In this document: piece after piece, positions 55,415 through 63,833 of the stretch | Layout of the letters: each line of letters opens with the position of its first letter | How positions within the stretch are numbered: the first letter of the stretch is position 1 | Source: Nonomuraea rubra | Lineage (GTDB): Bacteria; Actinomycetota; Actinomycetes; Streptosporangiales; Streptosporangiaceae | Length of the DNA stretch: 64,000 nucleotides | Assembly (NCBI RefSeq): GCF_014207985.1 | Contig: NZ_JACHMI010000001.1 | Span: forward strand, 4,199,001-4,263,000 | Direction: 5' to 3' | Position numbers and translations under genes: made by a program | The notes under the pieces: generated by a model | Database searches by the model: none | What the model saw: only the letters and a program-made list of their open reading frames with translations | What the model was told of the DNA's origin: nothing

Positions 55415-57256
55415 ATGGGCGAGGTCCTCGAGGTCCGGGCCGAGATCGAGCGGCAGATCGCCGGCCGTACCGTGTGTGAGCAGCTCCGGCTGGCGGCCGA
55501 ACAACATCACGACGCACCCGCCTACTCCGACCCCGACGGGGAGGGCTGGAGCACCCTCAGCTACGGGCAGGCCCGCGAGCGGGTCCTGGAGATCGCGGCC
55601 GCGTTCGTCGCGCTCGGGCTGGAGCCCGGCGAGTCCGTGGCCCTCATGATGGTCAACCGCAGCGAGCACGTCCTGGCCGATCTCGGCGCGGTGCACGCGG
55701 GCGGCGTCGGCTGCACGGTCTACTCGACGTTCGCGCCCGACCAGATCGCCTTCGTGGCCGACAACGTGGGCGCCAGGTACGCGGTGCTCGGCGGCCCCGC
55801 CGACCTGGCCCGCTGGGAGCCGGTGCTCGACCGGCTGGACGGCCTGCGCAGGATCATCATGCTGGACGGGGCGCCGGCCGGCGACCGGTTCATGAGCTGG
55901 GCGGACTTCCTCGCCCTCGGCCGCGAGCGCCTGGCCGCCGACCCCGGCCAGGTCGAGGCGCGCTGGCGGGCCGTCACCCCTGACGACGTCGCCACCGTCC
56001 TCTACACCTCGGGCACCACCGGCACCCCCAAGGGCGTGCCGCTCACCCACACGAACATCTTCTACGAGGTCGCCGCCACCGACCGCCTCACCTCGCTGCC
56101 CGTGCGCGGCACCCAGATCTCCTACCTCACCTACGCGCACATCGCCGAGCGCATCCTCAGCCTCTACCTGCCCCTGGTCAAGGTCTCCCACGTGCACTTC
56201 TGCACCGACCTGGCCAATCTGGGCGCCACGCTCGGGCAGGTCAGGCCGATGATGTTCTTCGGCGTGCCGCGGGTGTGGGAGAAGATGATGGCCCGCCTGC
56301 TCGCCGTGCTCGCCACCCAGCCCGAGGAGCAGCAGGCCGCCGTACGCGAGGCCATGGCCGCCGGCGCCGCCTACGTCGAGGCCGGCCAGTACGGCCGCAC
56401 GATCACCCCGGAGATCCAGGCCGCCTACGAGAAGGCCGACGCCTCGCTCCTGTCCGTCATCCGCGGCATGATCGGTTTCGACCGCGCCGAGTGGACCGCC
56501 ACCGGCGCCGCGCCGCTGCCCGACGAGGTGCAGCACTTCTACGCCGGCCTCGGGCTCAAGGTCATCGACGTGTACGGCATGACGGAGACGACCGGCGCCT
56601 TCACCGGCAACAGCCCCGCCTGCTATCGCCTGGGCACCGTCGGCAGGGCCGAGCCCGGCGTCGAGATCCGCATCGCGGATGACGGCGAGATCCTGACCCG
56701 CAGCCCGCTCAACACCGCCGGCTACCTCAACCGCCCCGAGGCCACCGCCGAGCTCGTCGACGCCGACGGCTGGCTGCACACCGGCGACATCGGCACGGTC
56801 GACGACGACGGCTTCTACCGGGTCGTGGACCGCAAGAAGGAGCTGATCATCACCGCGGGCGGCGAGAACATCTCCCCCGCCGAGATCGAGAACCACCTCA
56901 AGCAGCACAACCTCATCGGCCAGGCCCTCGCCTACGGCGACAACCGGCCGCACCCGGTGGCCGTGCTGACGCTGGACGCCGAGGTGGCGCCGGGCTGGGC
57001 GCAGGCGCGCGGCATCACGTTCGGCTCGCTGGCGGAGCTGGCCGAGCACCCCGACGTGCTGGCGGAGGTGGACGCGGCCGTGACGGCGGCCAACGCCAAG
57101 CTGGCCAGGGTGCAGCAGGTCAAGAAGTGGGCGCTGCTCGGCGTGGAGTGGACGGCCGAGACCGAGGAGCTCACCCCCAGCCTGAAGCTGAAGCGGCGGA
57201 TCATCCACACCAAGTACGCCGACATCATCGAGGGGCTCTACGGCGAGCCGGGCTGA
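55415..57256 (+). CDS. Long-chain fatty-acid-CoA ligase (FadD15-like)
   Basis: A 613-residue AMP-forming acyl-CoA synthetase. The P-loop is LYTSGTTGTPKGVPLTHTN, then VYGMTETTGAF, GWLHTGDIG and the catalytic lysine in LTPSLKLKRR. Length and motifs match the FadD15/bubblegum group for long-chain acids. ATG is preceded by GGAGGCGGG. It is monocistronic and divergent from the POT gene. Confidence 0.9.
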   Translation: MGEVLEVRAEIERQIAGRTVCEQLRLAAEQHHDAPAYSDPDGEGWSTLSYGQARERVLEIAAAFVALGLEPGESVALMMVNRSEHVLADLGAVHAGGVGCTVYSTFAPDQIAFVADNVGARYAVLGGPADLARWEPVLDRLDGLRRIIMLDGAPAGDRFMSWADFLALGRERLAADPGQVEARWRAVTPDDVATVLYTSGTTGTPKGVPLTHTNIFYEVAATDRLTSLPVRGTQISYLTYAHIAERILSLYLPLVKVSHVHFCTDLANLGATLGQVRPMMFFGVPRVWEKMMARLLAVLATQPEEQQAAVREAMAAGAAYVEAGQYGRTITPEIQAAYEKADASLLSVIRGMIGFDRAEWTATGAAPLPDEVQHFYAGLGLKVIDVYGMTETTGAFTGNSPACYRLGTVGRAEPGVEIRIADDGEILTRSPLNTAGYLNRPEATAELVDADGWLHTGDIGTVDDDGFYRVVDRKKELIITAGGENISPAEIENHLKQHNLIGQALAYGDNRPHPVAVLTLDAEVAPGWAQARGITFGSLAELAEHPDVLAEVDAAVTAANAKLARVQQVKKWALLGVEWTAETEELTPSLKLKRRIIHTKYADIIEGLYGEPG

Positions 57257-57323
57257 GGCTTTTGCCATTCGGGGCGTGTGTTGTGGTCATGTCCATTACC
57301 GGACGGTTCCTACCGTCTCGATC

Positions 57324-58778
57324 ATGACCAGAAGTGTTCTTCTCGTCTCGCTCGCGGCGGGGGCGCTCACGGTGCCCGCACCTGCTGCCTCCGCCGCGAT
57401 CGAGCCCGCCATCCGCGCCATCACCGTACGTCCAGCGGCTCCCGTGGTGGGGGCGCAGGGGTCCGTCCGCCTGGTGATCGATGTGATCGCCAGGGGGGTG
57501 GTGCGCGGCAAGGACGGTGTGACCGTCAAGGTCGAGCCAGGCGCCCCGCCCGCCCATGCTCCGGAGCCCCGCCCCATCGCGGTGGCCCCACCGGCGGGCT
57601 CACCCGCCCACCCACCCGCCCACCCGCCCGCTCACCCACCCGCCCAGCAACCCGCTCAGCCCGGCCAGCAGCCCGCCCAGCAACCCGGCCACGCACCCGC
57701 GCAGCCGCCCGCCCAAGCCCCGGCCCAGGACCCGATCCAGGCGCCGGTCCAGGCCCCGGATCAGGCGCCCGCCCAGCAGCCCGGCAAGGCGCCGGTCCAG
57801 GCGCCCGCGCAGCAGCCCGGCAAGGCGCACGCCCAGCCGGACCACGGGGCCCTGGCGCCCGCCCAGCAGCCGGGCAAGGCGCTCGACCTGCTACCCGCGC
57901 AAGGCCCGGCCGTGATGCCCGGCAAGGCGCCGGCAGCCCAATCCCCGGCCCTCAACCCGGCACACGCATCGGCACACGCATCGGCACAGTCGTCGGCACA
58001 GTCGCCGGCACACGCGTCGGCGCAGGTGCCGGCGGCGTCACCCGCCGGCGTCGCGGGACCCGCGCCCAGCCCCGCCGCCGGCACAGCACCTCACCACGGC
58101 ACGGCGCCTCAGGACGACGCGGAGCAGGCCCTGCCACCCGGCACCGAACCCCTGGAGGACCGCTACCCGGCCCTGCCCGGCCCGCAGCCCGCCCCGGCCG
58201 CCGAGCCCGTCGCTCCCAAGGACGGCGTCACCGGCGCGAACCGCCCGCTGCTCCCTCCCCGCCTGGTGTGGCGCCTGGCCCAGGGATCCCCCCTGGCCGC
58301 CGCCGGGGGAGCGGCGCGGATGACGGACGACTGGCAGACCTGGCGCTTCCTGCCGGACAAGAAACTGAACCGCTTCTACCCGGCGGGCACCTGGACGATC
58401 ACCGCCACCGCCAAGGGCGCGAACGGCCGGACGATCACCCAGTACGCGTCGTTCGAGCTCAAGCGCGAGACCAGGCTGACCGCCGTACGGGCCGAGAAGG
58501 CGGCCCGCGCGGACGGCGTACGGCTGCGCGGCTCGCTGACCCGCGTGGACCCGCGCGGCCTCACGGACTACGGCCCGTTCGCCAAGCAGCGCCTGGAGCT
58601 CCTCTGGCGCCCCGACGCGTCCTCGGAATGGCAGGCGGTGGGCCAGGTGACGACGGACGCGGCCGGCGCGTTCGTCGGCACGGTCCAGGGACGTACGGAC
58701 GGCCACTGGCGCGTTCGCTATCCCGGAACCGGGCACTACGCATCAGATCTCTCAAAATCACGACAAATAGCGCAATAA
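57324..58778 (+). CDS. Secreted protein with long Pro-Ala-Gln-rich linker
   Basis: A 484-residue exported protein. A Sec signal ends near ASAAIE (about 26). A short beta domain (about 30-75) is followed by a low-complexity Pro/Ala/Gln/His stretch (about 75-285) from repeated PAQ/PAH units. A C-terminal beta-domain (about 300-480) includes RLELLWRPDASSEWQAVGQV. This C-terminal part resembles the next gene's product. Function unknown; cell-wall or surface role is inferred. Confidence 0.75.
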   Translation: MTRSVLLVSLAAGALTVPAPAASAAIEPAIRAITVRPAAPVVGAQGSVRLVIDVIARGVVRGKDGVTVKVEPGAPPAHAPEPRPIAVAPPAGSPAHPPAHPPAHPPAQQPAQPGQQPAQQPGHAPAQPPAQAPAQDPIQAPVQAPDQAPAQQPGKAPVQAPAQQPGKAHAQPDHGALAPAQQPGKALDLLPAQGPAVMPGKAPAAQSPALNPAHASAHASAQSSAQSPAHASAQVPAASPAGVAGPAPSPAAGTAPHHGTAPQDDAEQALPPGTEPLEDRYPALPGPQPAPAAEPVAPKDGVTGANRPLLPPRLVWRLAQGSPLAAAGGAARMTDDWQTWRFLPDKKLNRFYPAGTWTITATAKGANGRTITQYASFELKRETRLTAVRAEKAARADGVRLRGSLTRVDPRGLTDYGPFAKQRLELLWRPDASSEWQAVGQVTTDAAGAFVGTVQGRTDGHWRVRYPGTGHYASDLSKSRQIAQ

Positions 58779-58929
58779 GCCACATAAGGCAATCGCGCCA
58801 AACGCTTCAGCCGCCCGCCGTTGCCGAACTGTGATCAACTTTGTCGCAACTTTTCCTTACCCTTACGCGTCATTGGCATTTGACGTGCCCGCTTGGGCGC
58901 GTCCTTTCGGACGGGGAAGGATTTCTGTT
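58779..58929 (+). promoter_or_regulatory. Leader region of the small secreted protein
   Basis: A 151-bp gap that is A/T-richer than its surroundings, with GGGGAAGGA just before the TTG start. A TTGACG at about 58881 is a possible -35. No -10 is certain. Nothing else is visible. Confidence 0.3.
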
Positions 58930-59424
58930 TTGAAGATGCGACGTCTAGCCGCCGGCCTGGCGGCTGCGGCCCTGGGCGCGACCGTGGTGGCCACCGCCGC
59001 CTCGCCCGCGCTCGCGGACGACCCGGGCCTCGACCCGGATGTCGCCGGCGGCTACACCAGCCTCAAGCTCGACGTGAACCCCGAGCCCGCCTGGCGGGGC
59101 AAGCCCCTCGACATCGAGGGCAAGCTCTCCGTGCAGTGCGACGAGGACTACATCAGCGGTTTCGTCTCGGTGCACCACGCCGACTACTGCAAGAAGCAGG
59201 AGCGCTGGCACCGCCTGGCGTACAAGCGGATCGTGATCCTCTTCCAGGCGGACCGCAGCGGCCGCTGGGAGCACGTGGACACCGTCCGCACCAGCGGCAA
59301 GGGCTACTTCGGCCTGCGCGTGCCCGCCCGGGAGTCGGGCACGTGGCGCGCCGTCTTCGAGGGCAGCAGGCACCTGGCCCCCTCGGAGGGCAAGGACTGG
59401 GTGAAGGTCGTCGGCCGTCACTGA
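58930..59424 (+). CDS. Small secreted beta-domain protein
   Basis: A 164-residue exported protein with a signal peptide ending PALADD (about 29). The TTG start at 58930 fits the AAGGA spacing; ATG 58936 is an alternative. The mature domain contains VQCDEDYISGFVSVHHADYC, a possible disulfide pair. Its tail RIVILFQADRSGRWEHVDTV parallels the C-terminal part of the preceding protein, suggesting a gene family. Function unknown. Confidence 0.75.
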   Translation: MKMRRLAAGLAAAALGATVVATAASPALADDPGLDPDVAGGYTSLKLDVNPEPAWRGKPLDIEGKLSVQCDEDYISGFVSVHHADYCKKQERWHRLAYKRIVILFQADRSGRWEHVDTVRTSGKGYFGLRVPARESGTWRAVFEGSRHLAPSEGKDWVKVVGRH

Positions 59425-59437
59425 CGCGTTGACACCT

Positions 59438-59468
59438 CGGACGCCCGGCCGGACCGGCCGGGCGTCCG
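59438..59468. terminator. Bidirectional hairpin terminator
   Basis: A perfect 13-bp stem, CGGACGCCCGGCC with GGCCGGGCGTCCG, and a 5-nt loop GGACC. It lies between convergent genes. Confidence 0.9.
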
Positions 59469-59487
59469 CCATGCCGGGGCGAGGCGA

Positions 59488-60135
59488 TCAGTAGGAGACG
59501 GCCACCTGGACCCGCCGGTGCGCGGCGGTCTCCGCCTCGTCCACGAGCGCCACGGCCAGGTCCGCGTACGAGAACACCGGATCCCCCTCCCTCGCCTCCG
59601 GCACCCGCCCGTCCCCGAACCGGTACCGTCCCGTCCTGGCGGCCTCCGCGTCCAGGAAGACGGGCGGCGGCGCGATCACCACCCAGTCGAGCGCCGACGC
59701 CTCCAGCAGCTCCAGCTCGGCCGCGTGCCCCATCGAGAACGCCCGCGCGTCGGCGGGGAACCCGGGAGTGTCGGCGAGCCGCACGCCGGGCGAGACCTCC
59801 AGCAGGCTCCCGATGCCGAGCGCCACCAGCCGCGGCACTCCCGCCCGCCCCAGCCCGTCCACCAGCGCCCGCGTGGCGGCGGTGTAGAACTCCTCCGACG
59901 GCACGTCCAGCCGCGCCGACACCTGAAGCGCCACGTCGTGCCCCGCCGCCACCGAGGCCACGCTGCCGCCGTCGGTGACGTCCCCCGCGACCACCTTCAC
60001 CCGCGCGCCGCCCAGTTGCGGGTACCTGCCGGGATCCCGCACCACGGCCGTCACCTCGTGCCCGCGCCCGGCCGCCTCCGCGACCACCCGCACCCCGGCC
60101 CGCCCGCCGGCCCCGAACACCACGATCCTGCTCAC
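59488..60135 (-). CDS. NmrA/atypical SDR NAD(P)-binding protein
   Basis: A 215-residue Rossmann protein starting VSRIVVFGAGGRAGVRVVAEA, with GTG at 60135 preceded by GGAGG. The motif FGAGGRAG replaces the classical SDR glycine motif, and no YxxxK pair is obvious, as in NmrA-like reductases. It is divergent from the HxlR gene. A quinone or redox-sensing role is typical for such pairs. Confidence 0.82.
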   Translation of the reverse strand: MSRIVVFGAGGRAGVRVVAEAAGRGHEVTAVVRDPGRYPQLGGARVKVVAGDVTDGGSVASVAAGHDVALQVSARLDVPSEEFYTAATRALVDGLGRAGVPRLVALGIGSLLEVSPGVRLADTPGFPADARAFSMGHAAELELLEASALDWVVIAPPPVFLDAEAARTGRYRFGDGRVPEAREGDPVFSYADLAVALVDEAETAAHRRVQVAVSY

Positions 60136-60149
60136 CGCTGCCTCCACCA

Positions 60150-60193
60150 CTGCGCAGACCGGCGGCCGGTCCTTCCGGCCGCCCTGCGCAGAC
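60150..60193. promoter_or_regulatory. Candidate HxlR operator region
   Basis: Two copies of CTGCGCAGAC (60150-60159 and 60184-60193) flank a hairpin made of GGCGGCCGG and CCGGCCGCC. The hairpin loop is TCCTT. It sits in the divergent 110-bp gap and could be the binding site of the HxlR regulator. Confidence 0.5.
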
Positions 60194-60245
60194 GGTAGAG
60201 GGCGGGACGTCGCTTTCCGCAACGATAGTCACCTACGCTGGCGGG

Positions 60246-60611
60246 ATGGCCGAGCCTCTCGATCCGGACCTGTTCACCGGCTGCCCGCCGGTCGCCGCGC
60301 CGATCCGCATCGGCGACAAATGGACCGCCAAGATCATCCGCTGCCTGGAGCCGGGGCCGCGCCGCTTCACCGAGCTCCAGACCCCGCTGCGCGGCATCAC
60401 CCCCAAGGTGCTCACCGAGTCCCTGCGCGCCATGGAGCGCGACGGCCTGCTCACCCGCACCGCCTACGACGAGATCCCGCCGCGCGTCGAGTACGAGCTC
60501 ACCGAGCTCGGCCGCAGCCTCATCGAGCCGATGAACGCGGGCTGCGAGTGGTCCCGCAAGCACCTGTCCGAGCTCATGCGCGCCCGCGACGCCTGGTACG
60601 CCTCCTCCTGA
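60246..60611 (+). CDS. HxlR-family transcriptional regulator
   Basis: A 121-residue winged-helix regulator of the HxlR/MarR-like type. Conserved CPPVAAPIRIGDKWTAKII near residue 13 and RFTELQTPLRGITPKVLTESL, split as RFTELQTPLR and GITPKVLTESL, are diagnostic. The single Cys13 is the redox-sensing position in some members. It probably controls the divergent NmrA-like gene. Confidence 0.9.
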   Translation: MAEPLDPDLFTGCPPVAAPIRIGDKWTAKIIRCLEPGPRRFTELQTPLRGITPKVLTESLRAMERDGLLTRTAYDEIPPRVEYELTELGRSLIEPMNAGCEWSRKHLSELMRARDAWYASS

Positions 60612-60705
60612 CCCCGGCGACACGCCCGCCCTGACGCCCCCTCCGGACGCGGACCCGGAATCGATCTAGGGAAGAATGTGTTGTCGTGCGGTGAAGTGGC
60701 GGATT

Positions 60706-60735
60706 TTGGGGGCCGGCCGACACCCGTCGTAGTCT
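60706..60735 (+). promoter_or_regulatory. Weak candidate promoter of moaA
   Basis: TTGGGG and TAGTCT separated by 18 bp, 36 bp before the moaA start. The -35 is poor. AGGAGGTG precedes the ATG. Confidence 0.35.
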
Positions 60736-60770
60736 GGCCCTCTGGGTGTGCGAACAGGAGGTGACGCCCC

Positions 60771-61760
60771 ATGTTGCGAGACTCGTTCGGACGGGTGGCG
60801 ACGGATCTGCGGGTGTCCCTCACGGACAAGTGCAATCTGCGCTGTACGTACTGCATGCCGCCCGAGGGGCTCGACTGGCTGCCGAGCGCCAAGCTCCTGA
60901 CGGCCGACGAGATCGTCCGCCTGGTGACGATCGGCGTCGAGCGCCTGGGCATCACCGAGGTGCGCTACACCGGCGGCGAGCCCCTGCTCAGGCGCGAGCT
61001 GGTCGACATCGTCGGCCGCACCACCACGCTGACCCCCGAGCCCCAGATCTCCCTGACCACGAACGGCATCGGCCTGGCCCGCCTCGCGGAGCCGCTCGCC
61101 GCCGCGGGGCTGCACCGGGTGAACGTCTCCCTCGACACCCTCGACCCCGCCACGTTCAAGCGGCTCGCGCACCGCGACAGGCATGCCGACGTGATCGCCG
61201 GGCTGGCCGCCGCCGACGCCGCGGGCCTGCGCCCCGTCAAGGTGAACGCCGTGCTGATGCGCGGCGTCAACGACCACGAGGCCGTCCCGCTGCTGCGCTG
61301 GTGCCTGGAGCAGGGGTACGAGCTGCGCTTCATCGAGCAGATGCCGCTCGACGCACAGCACGGCTGGAGCCGTGAGGACATGGTCACCGCCGACGAGATC
61401 CTCAAGCTCCTGTCGGCCTCCTTCGACCTGACCCCCGACGACCTGGAGGAGCGCGGCAGCGCCCCGGCCGAGCGGTTCCTCGTGGACGGCGGCCCCGCCA
61501 GGGTCGGGGTGATCGGCTCGGTGACGCGGCCGTTCTGCGGCGCGTGCGATCGGGTCAGGCTGACCGCCGACGGCCAGATCCGCAACTGCCTGTTCGCCAC
61601 CGAGGAGTCCGACCTGAAGACGCCGATGCGCGACGGCGCCTCCGACGAGGAGCTGGCCGCGCGGTGGATGGCGGCGGTGTCCCGCAAGCGGGCGGGCCAC
61701 GGCATCGACGACCCGGCGTTCCTGCAGCCGTCCCGCCCCATGTCCGCCATCGGCGGCTGA
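60771..61760 (+). CDS. moaA: GTP 3',8-cyclase MoaA
   Basis: A 329-residue radical SAM enzyme that starts molybdenum-cofactor synthesis by cyclising GTP. The N-terminal cluster is Cys21, Cys25, Cys28 (CNLRCTYC). The C-terminal substrate cluster is FCGACDRVRL and NCLF. The C-terminal GG dipeptide, needed for activity, is present. ATG at 60771. It lies upstream of a DUF6457 gene. It would also serve any W/Mo pterin enzyme in the cell, such as the AOR-like protein. Confidence 0.96.
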   Translation: MLRDSFGRVATDLRVSLTDKCNLRCTYCMPPEGLDWLPSAKLLTADEIVRLVTIGVERLGITEVRYTGGEPLLRRELVDIVGRTTTLTPEPQISLTTNGIGLARLAEPLAAAGLHRVNVSLDTLDPATFKRLAHRDRHADVIAGLAAADAAGLRPVKVNAVLMRGVNDHEAVPLLRWCLEQGYELRFIEQMPLDAQHGWSREDMVTADEILKLLSASFDLTPDDLEERGSAPAERFLVDGGPARVGVIGSVTRPFCGACDRVRLTADGQIRNCLFATEESDLKTPMRDGASDEELAARWMAAVSRKRAGHGIDDPAFLQPSRPMSAIGG

Positions 61761-61771
61761 GAGGCCCCGCT

Positions 61772-61823
61772 GACGGGCCCCTCCGACGGGCCCTTCCGAC
61801 GGGCCCCTTCGACGGGCCCGGGG
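61772..61823 (+). repeat. Four 13-bp direct repeats downstream of moaA
   Basis: Four adjacent units begin with GACGGGCCC and differ in the last four bases (CTCC, TTCC, CTTC, GGGG). They are in the moaA/DUF6457 gap. They may be slippage products or a protein- or RNA-binding site. Confidence 0.85.
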
Positions 61824-61927
61824 AGATTCACCCGCTCGTTCCGGGTAGGCCAGGCGGTGGACGCCGCGCCCGGGCGTCCGTGATCCCGCCACGACAGACG
61901 ACCACGCATCACCTGGAGGAGGCTCGC

Positions 61928-62185
61928 ATGCACGTGCTCAACGAATGGACCGCGCTGGCCTGCAAGGAGCTGGGGATCGACCCGGCGACCGTGGACCGCG
62001 ACCAGATCCTCGACCTGACCAAGGAGGTCGCCCACGGCGTCGCCAGGCCGGCCGCGCCGCTGACGGCGTACCTACTCGGCCTCGCCCAGGGGGCAGGCAC
62101 CGCGCCCGAGGACGCCGTGGCACGCCTGACCACATTGGCGAAAAACTGGGCGGAAGCGACCACTGAGACGCTGACAGACGGCTGA
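61928..62185 (+). CDS. DUF6457 protein, probably linked to molybdenum cofactor synthesis
   Basis: An 85-residue protein starting MHVLNEWTALACKELGIDP, with GGAGGA before the ATG. It has DLTKEVAHGVARPAAPLTAY, which matches the DUF6457 pattern often found attached to or next to MobA-type guanylyltransferases. The moaA neighbour supports a molybdenum cofactor role, but no MobA is in the window. Confidence 0.75.
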   Translation: MHVLNEWTALACKELGIDPATVDRDQILDLTKEVAHGVARPAAPLTAYLLGLAQGAGTAPEDAVARLTTLAKNWAEATTETLTDG

Positions 62186-62325
62186 CACTCGAACGAACTC
62201 TTGAAGTCAAGCTCGCCCAACCTGAAGATTACCTGTGAATAACGAGTCGGGGCCGAGTGTAAACGATTTCGGGAAAGCCGCCCTATCCAACTGAGGGGGC
62301 GGCGCACACTGATCGAAAGTGGCCG

Positions 62326-62441
62326 GGAAAAGGGCGACGCCGGGTGGTTACGGGGGCAAACCACCCGGCGTCGCTTCATCGGCGTTCCGACGGGGGCCCG
62401 GAACGCCGGCACCAGCACTCCGACGGGGGACCGGAGCGCTT
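62326..62441 (-). ncRNA. 6C-like small RNA with intrinsic terminator
   Basis: Reading the minus strand, two short hairpins with C-rich loops are followed by a 16-bp terminator stem. Hairpin 1 (62439-62415) has loop GTCCCCCGT, and hairpin 2 (62407-62381) has loop GGCCCCCGT. The terminator stem (62374-62359 with 62349-62334) has loop TGCCCCCGT and is followed by CCTTTTCC. On the minus strand hairpin 1 has a G-U pair where the plus strand would have an A-C mismatch, so the minus strand is the RNA. A TACGCT -10-like box ends at 62448. This matches the actinobacterial 6C RNA plan, although the loops have five, not six, consecutive C. Confidence 0.62.
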
Positions 62442-62486
62442 GGCTAAAGCGTACACCTACAACCCGTGGGATGCGTCAAGACTTAG

Positions 62487-62810
62487 TCACGACCCGATCT
62501 CGCGTCGATGCAGCGGTATCTCGGTTTGGTTAGCCTCAGGGGACTGAAAGGTAGGCGGAGGGGCATCGTTGGACCTCTCATTGGCCCCGATTACCGCTAT
62601 GTATGGCAAAAAGACCGCGGCAGCGATGAACAGCAGCCGGTACGGCCACGGCACCGGCACCACGACCGCCAGGATCAGGCAGATCGTGCGGATCCCCATC
62701 TTGATGAGGTAGCTGATCTCACGCTTACGGATGTCCGCGGTCAGCGACGGCCGGGCGTCGGTGACCTGGTGGACGGCTGGTTTCCTGCGCCACCCCTTCA
62801 TACCTTCCAA
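62487..62810 (-). CDS. DUF3099-family membrane protein
   Basis: A 107-residue protein with two adjacent hydrophobic segments (TICLILAVVVPVPW and RLLFIAAAVFLPYIAVIGA) and charged ends, matching DUF3099. TTG at 62810 fits GGGG spacing; ATG 62801 is an alternative. Function unknown. It is upstream of the small RNA on the same strand. Confidence 0.8.
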   Translation of the reverse strand: MEGMKGWRRKPAVHQVTDARPSLTADIRKREISYLIKMGIRTICLILAVVVPVPWPYRLLFIAAAVFLPYIAVIGANERSNDAPPPTFQSPEANQTEIPLHRREIGS

Positions 62811-62900
62811 GGTAGCCCCAGGGGGACGCGGTGGCGACGGCAGCCCGGCGCGGGTGCGGGGGTCATGCGATCATGGCCTTCGAGTAAGGAGGATGTGGAG

Positions 62901-63113
62901 ATGACGGATCGCACGTACCGGGTCACCGAGATCGTCGGCACCTCAGGGGAGAGCGTCGACCAGGCCATCCGCAACGGCATCAGGAGGGCCTCGCAGACGC
63001 TGCGGCACCTCGACTGGTTCGAGGTGACGGAGGTTCGCGGGCACATCGACGCGGGGGAGATCGCGCACTACCAGGTCGGCATGAAGGTGGGCTTCCGCCT
63101 CGAGGACTCCTGA
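62901..63113 (+). CDS. Dodecin, flavin-binding protein
   Basis: A 70-residue dodecin. The beta-alpha-beta-beta sequence TYRVTEIVGTSGESVDQAI and Trp39 in LRHLDWFEV (stacks on flavin) are present. Dodecins form hollow dodecamers that store riboflavin, FMN or CoA. AGGAGG precedes the ATG by 8 nt. Confidence 0.93.
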   Translation: MTDRTYRVTEIVGTSGESVDQAIRNGIRRASQTLRHLDWFEVTEVRGHIDAGEIAHYQVGMKVGFRLEDS

Positions 63114-63193
63114 GGCCGCCGGGGTGCGGCGAGCGCCGCACCCACCGGCTCCTGAGCGGTTAGATTGGGCTTGACCCACGGGGAGCGCAGACG

Positions 63194-63787
63194 ATGGCCA
63201 TTCCTCCCGCCGCGAGCGACGCGGCACCCGGACGAGGTGAGTTCCGCCTCCTGCTGGTCTGCACGGCCAACATCTGCCGCTCCGCCATGGCCGAGGTGAT
63301 CGCCCAGGCGATGCTCCACTCCGCGGCCCTGCCCGTGGTCACGGGCAGCGCGGGGGTCGCGGCGATGGCCGGCCACCCCATGGCCCCGCACGCGATCACC
63401 GCCCTCGACCGGCTCGGCCTGAACGGCAGGGCCCACCGCGCCAGGCTGCTGGACCCCGGCCTGGTCGCCTCGTCCGACCTGCTGCTCACCATGGAGGACG
63501 GGCACCGCGCCGTCGCCGTCCACCTCGACCCGCGGGCGGCGGCCAAGACGTTCACGCTGCCCGAGTTCGCCCAGCTGGCGGCGGGCGCGGGCCAGCGCCG
63601 CTACCGCTCCGACACGGTGGATCGGGCCAGGGCGATCGTCCGGTCGGCGGCCGAGCGCCGCGCCGGGCGGCGCCCGCTGGAGGTGTACGACCCGTACGGC
63701 GGCCCGCCGGAGGGCTACGAGGCGTGCGCCAAGACGCTCGGAGAGTCCCTCAGCCACGCCCTGGCCGCCCTCCTGGGCCCCCGCTGA
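63194..63787 (+). CDS. Low-molecular-weight protein-tyrosine-phosphatase-like protein
   Basis: A 197-residue phosphatase with the P-loop CTANICR (Cys23, Arg29) and the general-acid Asp166 in VYDPYGGP. It has a short N-terminal extension. Substrates are usually tyrosine-phosphorylated proteins or polysaccharide export regulators. Arsenate reductases share the fold but use other cysteines. Confidence 0.88.
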   Translation: MAIPPAASDAAPGRGEFRLLLVCTANICRSAMAEVIAQAMLHSAALPVVTGSAGVAAMAGHPMAPHAITALDRLGLNGRAHRARLLDPGLVASSDLLLTMEDGHRAVAVHLDPRAAAKTFTLPEFAQLAAGAGQRRYRSDTVDRARAIVRSAAERRAGRRPLEVYDPYGGPPEGYEACAKTLGESLSHALAALLGPR

Positions 63788-63833
63788 CCCCTGAGGGCCC
63801 GCGAGCCCGGAGAACGGCGCACAGCCGGGCGGG

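Noticed and set aside
62240..62460. Plus-strand riboswitch (for example c-di-AMP type)
   Set aside because: No conserved riboswitch core was found. The G-U versus A-C argument and the T-run place the RNA on the minus strand.
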